Notes: generated by a model not told the origin, from the letters alone. DNA of 50,915 bases from CAYXVF01 sp964468125 (GCA_964468125.1 CAYXVF010000038.1:1-50915), one strand, 5' to 3'. Shown: positions 8,284-17,132, counted from the first letter of the stretch. Translations and numbers: made by a program.

Positions 8284-10257
8284 ATGAGAATGACCGTTGC
8301 CGTCGCCTGTATGCTAGCGCTCTGCGTCTCCTGCACACCGAACAAGCGACGCCCCAAGAAAGAGCCCACGCCAGAGGTCCCGCTGATCAAGCCCGAGGCG
8401 CGGACCGAGCGGCCGCAGAAACAGTACTCGGCTGAGGCCTTCTTCGAAACGAAGACCTACGAAATGGGTGCGGCCGCGGGTCTCGCGTTCTCCAGCGACG
8501 GCAGCAAGCTGCTCGTCACCCACGACGCCACCGGCATTTTCAATTGCTACGCGCTCGAGGTAGACGGAAGCGGTGAAACCGCGCTGACGAGCTCGTCAGA
8601 CCGAGCAGCGAGAGCGCGCAGCTACTTTCCAAAAGACGACCGCATCCTTTTCGCCCAGGACGGCAACGGCGACGAGCTCGACCACATCTTTGTTCGTGAG
8701 CTCGATGGGTCGTTCAAGGACCTGACCCCTGGCGAAAACCTCAAGGCTGACTTCATTGGCTGGTCGCGAGATCGGCGCTCATTCTGGGTCATGACCAACG
8801 AACGAGACTCGAAATTCTTCGATCTCTACGCATACCAGACAGAAGGCTACGCCCGGACACTGATCTATCAAAACCCTCGCTACAGCATCGGCGCAGTGAG
8901 CCCCGACGGCAAACGAATCGCGATGCTGCTCTCCAATTCGAGCGCGGACTCGGACATTTATATCGCCGAGCTCACGGAAGACGGCGCAACGGAAATGCAC
9001 CTCACCCCGCACGAAGGTGACATCAGCTACTCCGTCTTCGCATTCACGCCCGACGGCAAGAAGCTCGTCTACGGCACCGACGAGCACGGCGAGTTCAATC
9101 AGGCGTGGACCTACGACTTCGAATCCAAAGAGCATGCACCGCTCGTCGAGGCCAGTTGGGACGTCATGTTCGTCTCCTATTCGCCGAGCGGACGCTACCG
9201 AGCGAGCGCCATCAACGCGGACGCCACGACCGACCTCACGGTCCTCGACACTCAGACCGCCAAGCCCGTGCAACTGAAAGGCTTGCCCGAGGGAGACCGG
9301 GCGAGCGTACGTTTTTCGCGCGACGAGTCGAGTATCGCGTTCGCGGTCGTCTCGGACACCTCTCCTGCGGACGTCTACGTGGCATCTCTCGCGACCGGAA
9401 CGACCAAGCGATTGACCGAGGCTCTGAATCCAGAGATCGATGAAAAAGACCTCGTCACCGCCACCGTGGTTCGCTATCCGAGCTTCGACGGCACGAAGGT
9501 CCCTTCGATCCTCTACCGCCCCCACCAGGCTTCGATAACCACCCCGGTGCCCGCGCTCGTGCTCGTGCACGGCGGCCCCGGAGGACAGACCCGTCGCGGC
9601 TATCGCGCTTTGGTCCAGCACCTCGTCAATCACGGCTATGCGATCCTCGGGGCCAATAACCGCGGGTCCTCGGGGTATGGAAAGACCTTCTTCCACATGG
9701 ACGACCGAAAGCACGGCGACGTGGACCTGAAGGACATCGTCTACGGCCGTAAGTATCTGGAAAGCCTGGATTGGGTCGACGGGGACCGAATCGGCATCAT
9801 CGGCGGTTCCTACGGTGGCTACATGGTCGCAGCCGCCCTCGCCTTCGAGCCCGAGGTTTTTGACGTAGGCATCGACATCTTCGGGGTGACGAACTGGGAA
9901 CGCACTCTCAAGAGCATTCCGCCCTGGTGGGAGTCCTTCAAGAAGTACCTTTACGACGAAATGGGCGATCCGGCTACTGACGCTGAGCGGCATCGTCGCA
10001 TCTCACCGCTCTTTTACGCGGAGAAAATCCAACGGCCGCTGCTCGTCATCCAGGGTGCAAACGACCCGCGCGTCTTGAAGGTCGAAAGCGATGAGCTGGT
10101 CGAGGCCGTGAAGAAGAACGAGGTACCGGTGGAGTACGTCGTGTTCCCCGACGAGGGGCACGGGTTCCGAAAGCGTAGCAATCGGATCAAAGCCTCAAAC
10201 GCGTATGTAGAATTCTTGGGCGAGCACTTGCGGGCGCGTGCGGACGGAAATCTGTAG
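8284..10257 (+). CDS. S9-family (prolyl oligopeptidase-type) peptidase lipoprotein
   Basis: About 657 residues from ATG 8284; the frame is open further upstream but that part overlaps the previous gene. The signal peptide ends CVSC, so the enzyme is probably anchored outside the cytoplasm. Residues about 60-400 are a beta-propeller with repeated D-G-K/R blades (SPDGKRIAML, TPDGKKLVYG). The C-terminal alpha/beta-hydrolase has the nucleophile elbow GGSYGGYM (Ser about 508), Asp in GANDPRV (about 593) and His in DEGHGF (about 625), plus LVLVHGGPGG for the oxyanion hole. The intact triad predicts an active serine peptidase on peptides, in the acylaminoacyl/dipeptidyl peptidase group. Confidence 0.92.
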   Translation: MRMTVAVACMLALCVSCTPNKRRPKKEPTPEVPLIKPEARTERPQKQYSAEAFFETKTYEMGAAAGLAFSSDGSKLLVTHDATGIFNCYALEVDGSGETALTSSSDRAARARSYFPKDDRILFAQDGNGDELDHIFVRELDGSFKDLTPGENLKADFIGWSRDRRSFWVMTNERDSKFFDLYAYQTEGYARTLIYQNPRYSIGAVSPDGKRIAMLLSNSSADSDIYIAELTEDGATEMHLTPHEGDISYSVFAFTPDGKKLVYGTDEHGEFNQAWTYDFESKEHAPLVEASWDVMFVSYSPSGRYRASAINADATTDLTVLDTQTAKPVQLKGLPEGDRASVRFSRDESSIAFAVVSDTSPADVYVASLATGTTKRLTEALNPEIDEKDLVTATVVRYPSFDGTKVPSILYRPHQASITTPVPALVLVHGGPGGQTRRGYRALVQHLVNHGYAILGANNRGSSGYGKTFFHMDDRKHGDVDLKDIVYGRKYLESLDWVDGDRIGIIGGSYGGYMVAAALAFEPEVFDVGIDIFGVTNWERTLKSIPPWWESFKKYLYDEMGDPATDAERHRRISPLFYAEKIQRPLLVIQGANDPRVLKVESDELVEAVKKNEVPVEYVVFPDEGHGFRKRSNRIKASNAYVEFLGEHLRARADGNL

Positions 10258-10276
10258 CGGCGACTCATTCGTCGCT
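10256..10276. terminator. Shared hairpin spanning two convergent stop codons
   Basis: AGCGGCGA-CTCAT-TCGTCGCT gives an 8-bp stem (one G-U pair in the plus transcript) that covers the stop codons of the S9 peptidase and the convergent fusion gene. T-runs are short, so it would act as a weak bidirectional terminator. Confidence 0.4.
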
Positions 10277-12169
10277 TTGAACATCCAAGAGCGAGCCGTC
10301 CTTCAGGGTTGTGACCGCGCCGGTTTGAATGTCGGCGGTCACGATGCGATCGCCGTCGCGGAGCGCCCCCGCTTCATTGACGACTACCGCCTCAGCAGCG
10401 TCCTTTTCGAGGACCGACACGGGGATCGCCTGAGCGCGATTTTGACGCACGACGAAGACGTGCGCTTTCCCTTCCATCTCACTCAAGGCTGAGCTCGGAA
10501 CGTCAAAAGCCGGTTCCACGTAGTCGCGCACCAACCGGAACTCGTCTGGGTCGGTGACGAGATAGGCACCCGTAGGATCGGCGAGCTCGATCTCGATCTT
10601 CGCGCCATTGCCTGCATCTTCGCGCGCCCGCACCTTGGCGTTCGTCGGCTTCTCTTTCTTGACGGCGATGAAGGCCTGGCCACCGGCTTGAAACGTGGGC
10701 CCATTGGAAAGCTCGAAGGAGAGCACCACGGTGCGCTCGTCACGAATCGTCACTAGGGGCGCCTTGGCCTTCACCGAAGCTCCCGGCTTCAGGTCGAGAG
10801 CGATGACCTTGCCGGCGATCGGAGCCCGCAGAATTCTGCCCCCGAGACGCCGTTCTGCGTCGGCGAGCTTGCGCTTCGCCGCATCGAGCTTCTTCTTGGC
10901 CTTGCGTTCCACGGCTTCGGGTTTGCGGCGCTTCTTCGCCAGCTTGCTGAGCTTCTTGTTGGCCTGGACCTTGGCGCGCTTCCATTTTTCGATGTCGCGC
11001 TTACTTACACCGCCCTGGCCGAGGAGCTGCTTCGGCTGCAGCTCACGGAGTTTTTCGTCCGCCTGGTCCCGCTGGAGCTGCACCTGTTGCGCCTCTGCCT
11101 CCAGCTCGCCGAGCTTCTTTGCGGCCTTGTCGTAGGCCGCCTGCGCTTTGCTCACCACGGCCTGCGCCTTGGAGAGCTTCTTCTGGTTTCGGCCGTTGAT
11201 TTCGAGCGTCGCAAGGAGCTGATCCGGTTGGACTGTATCTCCTACTGCGACCTCTACCGTTGCAACTTGCCCGGACTCGCCAAATCCAAAGCGCTTCTCC
11301 TCCGCGGGAATGACCTCAGTGGCAGTCTCCGGATAGAAGACGGGAATGCGAGTCGATTTCAGCTCGGTTACTTTCACCGGCTGCGGAGCCGCGAAGATAT
11401 CGAGCTCCTGCGTTGCCCAGTAGATCGCCCAGGCCCCCAGCACCAAGACGATCAGCAGCGCCGCGGTCCACAAAACCCGCGAACGAATGTCCTCTTCGGT
11501 CTCAACTCTCAGGGTCTCCGGTGTCGGAGCCATCCCGGGCTCGGACATCAGCTCCCCGAGCTGATCGGCGATCTCCGGAGCCAATGACGAAGCCTGCTCC
11601 CAGATGTACTCCATCTCGGCGGCCGCCGGGGTTTCCCCGACAATCTCCAGGTGGCTGATGACTGTCGAGAGCTTTTCATTGTTCGGATCGAGCTCGCGAG
11701 CCGCGAGAAAATAGTCCCGCGCGTGGAGAAGATAGCCCTGCTTGACGTGCAGGAGCGCGCTGCGCATCAGCCGTTCGAGCTCCGCCTTGTCTACCTCGAC
11801 CGCCTCGTCCATTCCGAGCTCGGGCAGGAGATCATCCGTTGGAATCGCGCCACGGGAGCCGCCCTCGAGCTCTTGGGTTTCTACTGCGGGGAGCGCCGCT
11901 CCATCGCCGTTTTCCAGGAAGCCCATCGACTCCAGCTGACTGACGAAGCGTTGAAGATCCGATTCGGAGATGTCGAAGTTGTGCTCGGTCTTCACGACCT
12001 CGATCACTTCATCGAGGGAGCGGTCGCCATTGAGCTTCTGCGCGATGAGGAATTCGATCTCGTAGAGGCGGAAGCTCGTCTCCGTACGCGGGTCGTCGAT
12101 GCGGTAGAAGACCACGCCTTGCTGCTCCTCTCGGGAGCACTGGAGATCGGTGCGAAAGTGCGGCCGCAT
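10265..12169 (-). CDS. PqqD-like / TPR / HlyD-type membrane-fusion protein
   Basis: About 634 residues from ATG 12169; upstream in-frame codons to 12313 overlap the promoter. Residues 1-88 look like a PqqD-type winged helix (VVFYRIDDPRTETSFRLYEI, SDLQRFVSQLESMGF), the fold that in peptide-modification systems binds leader peptides. Residues about 130-185 contain a TPR-like pair (LLHVKQGYLLHARDYFLAAR). One membrane helix follows near residues 240-260 (TAALLIVLVLGAWAIYW). The rest is an adaptor of the HlyD/RND type: lipoyl-like half (VATVEVAVGDTVQPDQLLAT), a long Lys/Ala coiled coil, and the second half (RILRAPIAGKVIALDLKPGA). This predicts a cytoplasmic recognition head tethered to a periplasmic adaptor. 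No transporter or peptidase gene is adjacent. Divergent from the ChaN-like gene. Confidence 0.8.
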   Translation of the reverse strand: MRPHFRTDLQCSREEQQGVVFYRIDDPRTETSFRLYEIEFLIAQKLNGDRSLDEVIEVVKTEHNFDISESDLQRFVSQLESMGFLENGDGAALPAVETQELEGGSRGAIPTDDLLPELGMDEAVEVDKAELERLMRSALLHVKQGYLLHARDYFLAARELDPNNEKLSTVISHLEIVGETPAAAEMEYIWEQASSLAPEIADQLGELMSEPGMAPTPETLRVETEEDIRSRVLWTAALLIVLVLGAWAIYWATQELDIFAAPQPVKVTELKSTRIPVFYPETATEVIPAEEKRFGFGESGQVATVEVAVGDTVQPDQLLATLEINGRNQKKLSKAQAVVSKAQAAYDKAAKKLGELEAEAQQVQLQRDQADEKLRELQPKQLLGQGGVSKRDIEKWKRAKVQANKKLSKLAKKRRKPEAVERKAKKKLDAAKRKLADAERRLGGRILRAPIAGKVIALDLKPGASVKAKAPLVTIRDERTVVLSFELSNGPTFQAGGQAFIAVKKEKPTNAKVRAREDAGNGAKIEIELADPTGAYLVTDPDEFRLVRDYVEPAFDVPSSALSEMEGKAHVFVVRQNRAQAIPVSVLEKDAAEAVVVNEAGALRDGDRIVTADIQTGAVTTLKDGSLLDVQSDE

Positions 12170-12209
12170 GAGTCGGTTCCGGTTGGTCTCTCTCGAGGAT
12201 TTGGAACGA

Positions 12210-12317
12210 GAATAGTGTAGGCGCGGAGTGCCCGGGGAAGCAAAGAATTCACGTCTAAGTACGCGAAAATCCACGCCAAACGAAATCGACACACTATTCG
12301 TGGCGTCGCGCACTCCG
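12210..12317. repeat. Two crossing inverted repeats in a divergent intergenic region
   Basis: GAATAGTGT (12210-12218) is the exact inverse of ACACTATTC (12291-12299), and CGGAGTGC (12224-12231) of GCACTCCG (12310-12317). The arms are ordered A, B, A', B', so the pairs cross. They lie between the divergent PqqD-HlyD and ChaN-like genes and could be operator halves or a pseudoknot-type structure. Confidence 0.45.
12214..12243 (-). promoter_or_regulatory. Candidate sigma-70 promoter of the PqqD-HlyD fusion gene
   Basis: On the minus strand TTGCTT (12238-12243) and TACACT (12214-12219) are 18 bases apart, giving a predicted start near 12207 and a leader of about 38 bases before ATG 12169. The match is fair, not strong. 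One arm of each inverted repeat listed separately overlaps this promoter. Confidence 0.4.
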
Positions 12318-12339
12318 GATCTGGCACGCTATTACCATC

Positions 12340-13959
12340 GTGTCGTCACTCAGTCACCCTCGCCGCGCCCCGCGAACAAGTTTTCGCAATGAAATCAATG
12401 AGTTACACCGCGAAATCTACGAGGAAAATCAGAGGCGAATCAACGAAGCGGTCGCCGGCTACACGCTCGCCTTTCGCCGCTATGAGCGTGAATACAGTCG
12501 GCGAGTGACCCAATACCAACGACGGGCATCCTTCCTGGAGCTCGAGCGGCGGATCTCCCGCTCCGACGTGGTCTACGTCGGTGACTACCACACCCTCACC
12601 CATTCCCAGCGCAGCTTCATGCGCTTGCTGCGCCTCGCCCCGAGCGACCGCGCGGTGGTCATCGCGCTCGAGTTCATTCGTGTGAGACACCAACGCGCCG
12701 TGGACGCCTATCTCGCAGGCGCGCTGAGCGAGACCGATTTCCTCGAGGCGATCGACTACCACGGCGACCACGGCACCGGCGATTGGTCGAGCTTCAGGCA
12801 GATCTTCGAGTATGCCAGGCGCCGCGGCATCCGGGTGGTGGGACTCGACACCGTCGGTCGAGGACCGAGCTCTCCACTGATCAATCGGGACCGCGCGGCC
12901 GCACGCGTGATCGCCCGCGAGCTCGGTCGCGATCCCTCACCCCTGGTTTTTGCTCTCGTCGGCGAGCTCCACGTCGCGCCCGCGCATCTTCCGCAGCGGG
13001 TTCACGAAGCCCTGCGTCGGCAGGATCTCGTACATGAGCCATTGGTTGTCTATCAAAACTGCCACGAGATCTATTGGGAGCTCGCTCGGCGTGGGCACGA
13101 GCACGACGTCGAGGTCGTACGATTGGCGCGGGGCGAGTACTACATGCTCAATACGCTGCCGATCGTCGCCCAACAGTCGTTTTTGAACTGGATTGCCCGC
13201 GACGACGATGCGCAGATCGATGCCCCGGAGGCTACCTTTCTCGAATACGCGGAGGTGATCGCCGATTTCTTCGACCTCGAGATCGGTCACTCACTTCACG
13301 AGGTGGAAGTCACCACTATCGTCGACCTCTCCTTCCTACAGCGCCTCCAGCGACGCGGTGATTTCTCCAGCTCGGACATGCGCCAAATTCGCCGGCAGGT
13401 TCGCAACTCTGAGAGCTACTTCATTCCGCGCGCGAATATGGTCTACCTCGGCAACCTTTCGGTGAATCACACGGCCGAGGAGGCCTCTCATTTTGTTCGG
13501 GCGGTGTGCAGCGAAGCACACGAACCGAGACTCCTCGTCGATGCGTTCTACGCCCGTTGTCTCGAGGAGGCTGTCGGATTTCTCGGGTCAAAGCTGCTCA
13601 ATCACAAACGTCGCGCTCCGACCCTGCGCTCTCTCGAGCGGCAGGCGAAGTCACGTCGGACGAACGAGCACGATCGAAATGTGGCCCGCCTAGTTCTGAA
13701 ACACCTGCGGATGGAGGCGGGCCTTCGGATCCGAGGCGGAAGCACGCTCTACGAATGTGATGCCGACACCTTCAACGAGGTCACTCACTTGCTAGGCTAT
13801 GTGCTTGGGGAGAAAATCTACTACGCCCTCGTCGCGGGAGACCTCGCAAAGAGCGACGTCCGCGACCTGTTCCTGGACGACTTCGAGGAGGAAGGGGTCG
13901 CGTTGATGACCTATCTCTACTTGGTCAGTCGCTGCCGTACGGTGAGCCGTCCCGAGTAG
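12340..13959 (+). CDS. ChaN-like (haem-binding uptake family) protein, extended, without signal peptide
   Basis: 539 residues from GTG 12340. After a charged helical leader (about 1-65, HREIYEENQRRINEA), residues about 68-260 match the ChaN/DUF399 domain: DVVYVGDYHTLTHSQRSFMR, then VVIALEFIRVRHQRAVDAYL, YHGDHGTGDWSSF, RGIRVVGLDT and ALVGELHVAPAHLP. Classical ChaN is an iron-regulated lipoprotein of about 280 residues that binds haem. This protein has no signal peptide and a further 280 residues of unrecognised sequence, so haem binding in the cytoplasm is only a guess. The domain also resembles EreA-type hydrolases in its E/H pattern. Convergent with the PilZ gene. Confidence 0.75.
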   Translation: MSSLSHPRRAPRTSFRNEINELHREIYEENQRRINEAVAGYTLAFRRYEREYSRRVTQYQRRASFLELERRISRSDVVYVGDYHTLTHSQRSFMRLLRLAPSDRAVVIALEFIRVRHQRAVDAYLAGALSETDFLEAIDYHGDHGTGDWSSFRQIFEYARRRGIRVVGLDTVGRGPSSPLINRDRAAARVIARELGRDPSPLVFALVGELHVAPAHLPQRVHEALRRQDLVHEPLVVYQNCHEIYWELARRGHEHDVEVVRLARGEYYMLNTLPIVAQQSFLNWIARDDDAQIDAPEATFLEYAEVIADFFDLEIGHSLHEVEVTTIVDLSFLQRLQRRGDFSSSDMRQIRRQVRNSESYFIPRANMVYLGNLSVNHTAEEASHFVRAVCSEAHEPRLLVDAFYARCLEEAVGFLGSKLLNHKRRAPTLRSLERQAKSRRTNEHDRNVARLVLKHLRMEAGLRIRGGSTLYECDADTFNEVTHLLGYVLGEKIYYALVAGDLAKSDVRDLFLDDFEEEGVALMTYLYLVSRCRTVSRPE

Positions 13960-13979
13960 GGATACGCACGTCGCTCACC
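13941..13979. terminator. Inverted repeat across convergent 3' ends
   Basis: GGTGAGC (13941-13947) and GCTCACC (13973-13979) form a perfect 7-bp stem with a 25-base loop that contains the ChaN-like stop and ends at the PilZ stop. No T-run; a possible bidirectional transcript end. Confidence 0.3.
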
Positions 13980-14300
13980 TCAAAGGTTGGCTTCGAGGAA
14001 GTCAGCAACCCTACGCATGTCACCGGGGTCGATCTCGAGGAGCTTGAGTCCCACGCCCGGCGCATCGCCGCCCACCTGGCGACGGACGACGAGGCCTTTG
14101 CAGCGGACGGGTTGTCGACCCCGAGGGAGCAAGAACTCGAGCGCAACCTCGAGGCCAAAGGCTAGGGGCTCGTCCATTTCGACGAAAACACCACCGAGGG
14201 AGATGTTCCGAAGCCGGTCGAATCGGCGCTGCGAGCCGTCCGGGAGGGTCAGGGTGACACCCACATCCGCCTCGACTCGCCCGTATCCACGCTGGCCCAT
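13980..14300 (-). CDS. PilZ-domain c-di-GMP receptor
   Basis: About 106 residues, a single-domain PilZ protein. Both nucleotide-contacting motifs are present: RxxxR near the start (RGYGR) and the N-x-S-x-x-G motif (NISLGG, about residue 37), followed by VFVEMDEPLAFGLEVALEF. It is therefore predicted to bind cyclic di-GMP and relay it to a partner such as a motor or export system. ATG 14300 was chosen; a GTG at 14309 adds three residues. The GGDEF-EAL protein at 35.4-37.5 kb could supply the ligand, though c-di-GMP is diffusible and no direct pairing is implied. Confidence 0.88.
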   Translation of the reverse strand: MGQRGYGRVEADVGVTLTLPDGSQRRFDRLRNISLGGVFVEMDEPLAFGLEVALEFLLPRGRQPVRCKGLVVRRQVGGDAPGVGLKLLEIDPGDMRRVADFLEANL

Positions 14301-14386
14301 GTGCCTCACTTCGGTGCCTTTGTGCTCCCTGCCTGGGAACCGCTACAATCTCGCATCATAGTCAAGAACAGGGAAAGGCTTAAGCG

Positions 14387-15823
14387 ATGACCGCGGTGCC
14401 ATCACAGCCTCGGAGCGTAGCGGAGCCCCCGAAACAACCGAGACGCGTGTTCGTCAACCGAAACCTCCGCATGGACACGATCGCGGCGGTGGGGTTCGAC
14501 ATGGACTACACCCTCGCCCGATACCGACGCGAACGCTTGGAACGGCTCGGACACGAGCTCACCATCGAAAAACTGATCGGCCGTGGCTATCCGGAGGGGA
14601 TTCGCGATCTGAAATACGATCCGCGCTTCGTCATTCGCGGACTCGTCGTCGACAAAGAGCTCGGCAACATTCTGAAGCTCGACCGTCACCGACACGTGGG
14701 GCGAGCCTTTCATGGACGCGAGCCGCTGTCCCGCGACGAGCGCCGCGAGCTGTACCGCACCGAGAAGATCGCCTTTGTCCCGCCGCGCTTTGCGCAGGTC
14801 GACACGCTGTTTTCGCTGCCGGAGATGTGCCTGTACGCAGATTTAGTGAACTACTTCGAGCGCCACGGCGAGGGCGAGAAGAGCACCTGGCAGATCTTCG
14901 ATGACGTGCGGGAAGCGATCGACGAGGCCCATCGGGACAATACGCTCAAGGCGATCGTGAAGGCGAACATCGACGAGTACATCGAGAAAGACGACGAGCT
15001 CGCCACGACCCTCCACAAACTCCGCTCCGCCGGGAAGCGGCTGTTCCTTTTGACAAACTCCTACGCGGACTACACGCGCGCAGTGATGTCCTATCTTCTC
15101 GATGGCGAGCTCTCCGAGTATCAGAATTGGCAGAGCTACTTTGACATCGTGATCGTTGGCGCAAAGAAGCCTGGCTTCTTCAACGGTCACGAGCCTTTCG
15201 CGGAGGTCAACGAGCGCAATCAACCGGTGAAGAAGGCGGCTCAGAGTCTGCAGAAGGGCAAGATCTACCAGGGCGGCAACAGGAAAGAGCTCGAGCGAAT
15301 CCTCGATGTGACCGGTGAAGAGATCCTCTACGTGGGCGATCATATCTACGGCGACATTCTCCGGAGCCGCAAAGCCAGTCTTTGGCGAACCGCGCTGATT
15401 GTCGAAGAGCTCGAAGATGAGATCGTACACAGCGAAAGACACGCCGACGTATTCGACCGCCTACTCGAGCTCGAATCGACCCGGCGCCGCCTCGACGAGA
15501 TCACAAACCTCCAGCGGCAGGGTCTCTCGTCGCTCAGCAAGGAGGACCCGGCCTACGCCGCGCTTCGGGCGGAGCGAGACGACACCAAACGACGCTTGAA
15601 GGAGCTGAACGCAGAGATGGACGAGCTCGAAGAGCGGGTCGCGGACCAATTCAATCCCTATTGGGGTTTCGTCTTCAAAGAAGAGGGTGAGCTTTCACGC
15701 TTCGGCGAGCAGGTCGCGGAATTCGCGTGCATCTACACCAGTCGCGTCTCGAACTTCACCGGCTACTCGAGTTACCAGTACTTCCGCTCGGCACGGGACT
15801 TGATGCCGCACGAGCGGGGCTGA
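14387..15823 (+). CDS. HAD-superfamily cytosolic 5'-nucleotidase family protein
   Basis: 478 residues, preceded by a purine-rich AGGGAAAGG. The HAD nucleophile motif is AVGFDMDYTLARY (DxDxT near residues 38-42), motif II is LFLLTNSYADYT, and the acidic motif III is EILYVGDHIYGDIL. Length and motifs match the purine 5'-nucleotidase family (the NT5C2-like, HAD-IG group), which dephosphorylates IMP/GMP in eukaryotes. The bacterial members are less well characterised. A coiled coil with many Arg/Glu lies around residues 365-420. It converges on the enolase gene with 10 bases between stops. Confidence 0.85.
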   Translation: MTAVPSQPRSVAEPPKQPRRVFVNRNLRMDTIAAVGFDMDYTLARYRRERLERLGHELTIEKLIGRGYPEGIRDLKYDPRFVIRGLVVDKELGNILKLDRHRHVGRAFHGREPLSRDERRELYRTEKIAFVPPRFAQVDTLFSLPEMCLYADLVNYFERHGEGEKSTWQIFDDVREAIDEAHRDNTLKAIVKANIDEYIEKDDELATTLHKLRSAGKRLFLLTNSYADYTRAVMSYLLDGELSEYQNWQSYFDIVIVGAKKPGFFNGHEPFAEVNERNQPVKKAAQSLQKGKIYQGGNRKELERILDVTGEEILYVGDHIYGDILRSRKASLWRTALIVEELEDEIVHSERHADVFDRLLELESTRRRLDEITNLQRQGLSSLSKEDPAYAALRAERDDTKRRLKELNAEMDELEERVADQFNPYWGFVFKEEGELSRFGEQVAEFACIYTSRVSNFTGYSSYQYFRSARDLMPHERG

Positions 15824-15829
15824 CGCCCC
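15816..15829. terminator. Hairpin between nucleotidase and enolase stops
   Basis: GGGGC-TGAC-GCCCC, a 5-bp GC stem with a 4-base loop holding the nucleotidase stop codon. A T-run on the plus strand (TTTTT) occurs about 13 bases later. It could end both convergent transcripts. Confidence 0.4.
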
Positions 15830-15833
15830 CTCA

Positions 15834-17132
15834 TCAGTTGCCTTTTTCGATCTCGAGCATGCGCAGGTATTTGGCGCGGCGCACCCAGGTACTGCGGTCC
15901 GGAAAGTCCACCTCCGGCTGCGGGTCCCCGGTTTTGAGGCCAAGGGCACGGGTGCCGTAGGCGAGATCGGCGATCGAGTCATCGAGCGTCTCCCCGGAGC
16001 GGTGCGAGACGACGCTCTGCATACCTGCTTTTTTCGCGGCCTTCATCACTTCGATCGTCCCGTGCACCGTGCCGTTCTGGTTCACCTTGATGAGGATCGC
16101 GTTGGCCGCCTTCGATTCGATGCCACGGCTGAGGCGCGGCATTTGGGTGACGAAGAGATCATCGCCGATGGTCAAAACCCCCCGGGAGGCGAGCTCCGCG
16201 GTGAGCTTGGTCCATCCCTCCCAGTCGTTCTCGCCGAGTCCGTCTTCGATCGAGAGGACCTTGCCCTCGTATTCGTCGACGAACTTCACCAGAAACTCGA
16301 CCATCTGGTCGCTGCTCAGGTGCTCTCCTCGAAAGCGATAACCATCTCCCTCGACGAACGAGCTCGCGGCAACGTCGAGGCAGAGCTTCACGTCCTTACC
16401 CGGCTCGTAACCCGCCGCCTCGATCGCCTGGAACACCCGCGCGAATGCTTCGCTGGAGTCGCCCAGGCCCTTCACCGAGAAACCCGCCTCATCCGCGCGG
16501 GTCAGCGAGTCCTCGCCGTAGTTGTCGATGAGGATCTTCTTGAGCGCTTGGTCGATCTTTTCGCCCATCTCGAGAGCCTCGGCGTAGCTCTTCGCCGAAA
16601 CCGGCGCGACCATCACCTCTTGTACGTCGATCCGGTCTTTGCCGAGCTCTTCGCCCTGATCCTCTTTGAGAGCGTGAAGGCCCCCGTTGAAGATGTTCAT
16701 GTAGAAGAAGACGTTGCCGTCACCTACCGCGTCCGGCTCGTTGTCGTGAATGTATTGGTGCAGGGGCTTCCCGGCGATAGCCGCCGCCGCGCGCCACAGA
16801 GCGCGCGACACGGGAAGACAGGCATTGGCACCGAGGTTCTGGAAGTTCTCGCCGCCTCTTTCGATCATCGCGCGCTCGAGCTTCAGGAGACCCTCGTGTG
16901 TGCCGATATCTGCATCGAGGTCACGCAGCATGGGAAGAATCGTCTCGCGCACAGCCTCGATCGCCTCAGGGACCGGCATTGTCTGGGCCTCGTCTTCGCC
17001 CTTCGAGGCGCCCGCGGGAACGTCTCCCACCGTTTCGATGGGCCCTAGAGTCAATCGGACCTCGACGGTGTCCCGACCCCGGGAGTCTTTCGCGACCTTG
17101 GGCTGAAGCTCGAGATTCTTGCTGCTCTGCAT
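15834..17132 (-). CDS. eno: Divergent enolase (phosphopyruvate hydratase)
   Basis: 432 residues. Enolase converts 2-phosphoglycerate to phosphoenolpyruvate. The expected active-site set is visible: Glu172 (DVQEVMV), Glu215 (ADEAGF), metal ligands Asp253 (CLDVAAS), Glu296 (SIEDGL) and Asp324 (IGDDLF), base Lys349 (LIKVNQNGT), SHRSGET (376-382) and Lys400 (LGLKTGD). Differences from common bacterial enolase are the loop GASKGEDEA in place of GASTGxxEA, an insertion of about ten residues after NGGLHA (151-165), and ADEAGFSV where GDEGGFAP is usual. It is probably active, but may belong to a divergent enolase clade or be a second copy. It has no obvious operon partner. Confidence 0.85.
   Translation of the reverse strand: MQSSKNLELQPKVAKDSRGRDTVEVRLTLGPIETVGDVPAGASKGEDEAQTMPVPEAIEAVRETILPMLRDLDADIGTHEGLLKLERAMIERGGENFQNLGANACLPVSRALWRAAAAIAGKPLHQYIHDNEPDAVGDGNVFFYMNIFNGGLHALKEDQGEELGKDRIDVQEVMVAPVSAKSYAEALEMGEKIDQALKKILIDNYGEDSLTRADEAGFSVKGLGDSSEAFARVFQAIEAAGYEPGKDVKLCLDVAASSFVEGDGYRFRGEHLSSDQMVEFLVKFVDEYEGKVLSIEDGLGENDWEGWTKLTAELASRGVLTIGDDLFVTQMPRLSRGIESKAANAILIKVNQNGTVHGTIEVMKAAKKAGMQSVVSHRSGETLDDSIADLAYGTRALGLKTGDPQPEVDFPDRSTWVRRAKYLRMLEIEKGN

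Noticed and set aside
8779..9993. 404-codon minus-strand open frame opposite the S9 peptidase
   Set aside because: Composition of a GC-rich antisense shadow; the plus strand has a full catalytic triad.
16002..17048. 348-codon plus-strand open frame opposite the enolase
   Set aside because: No recognisable domain and fully antisense to a clear enzyme.
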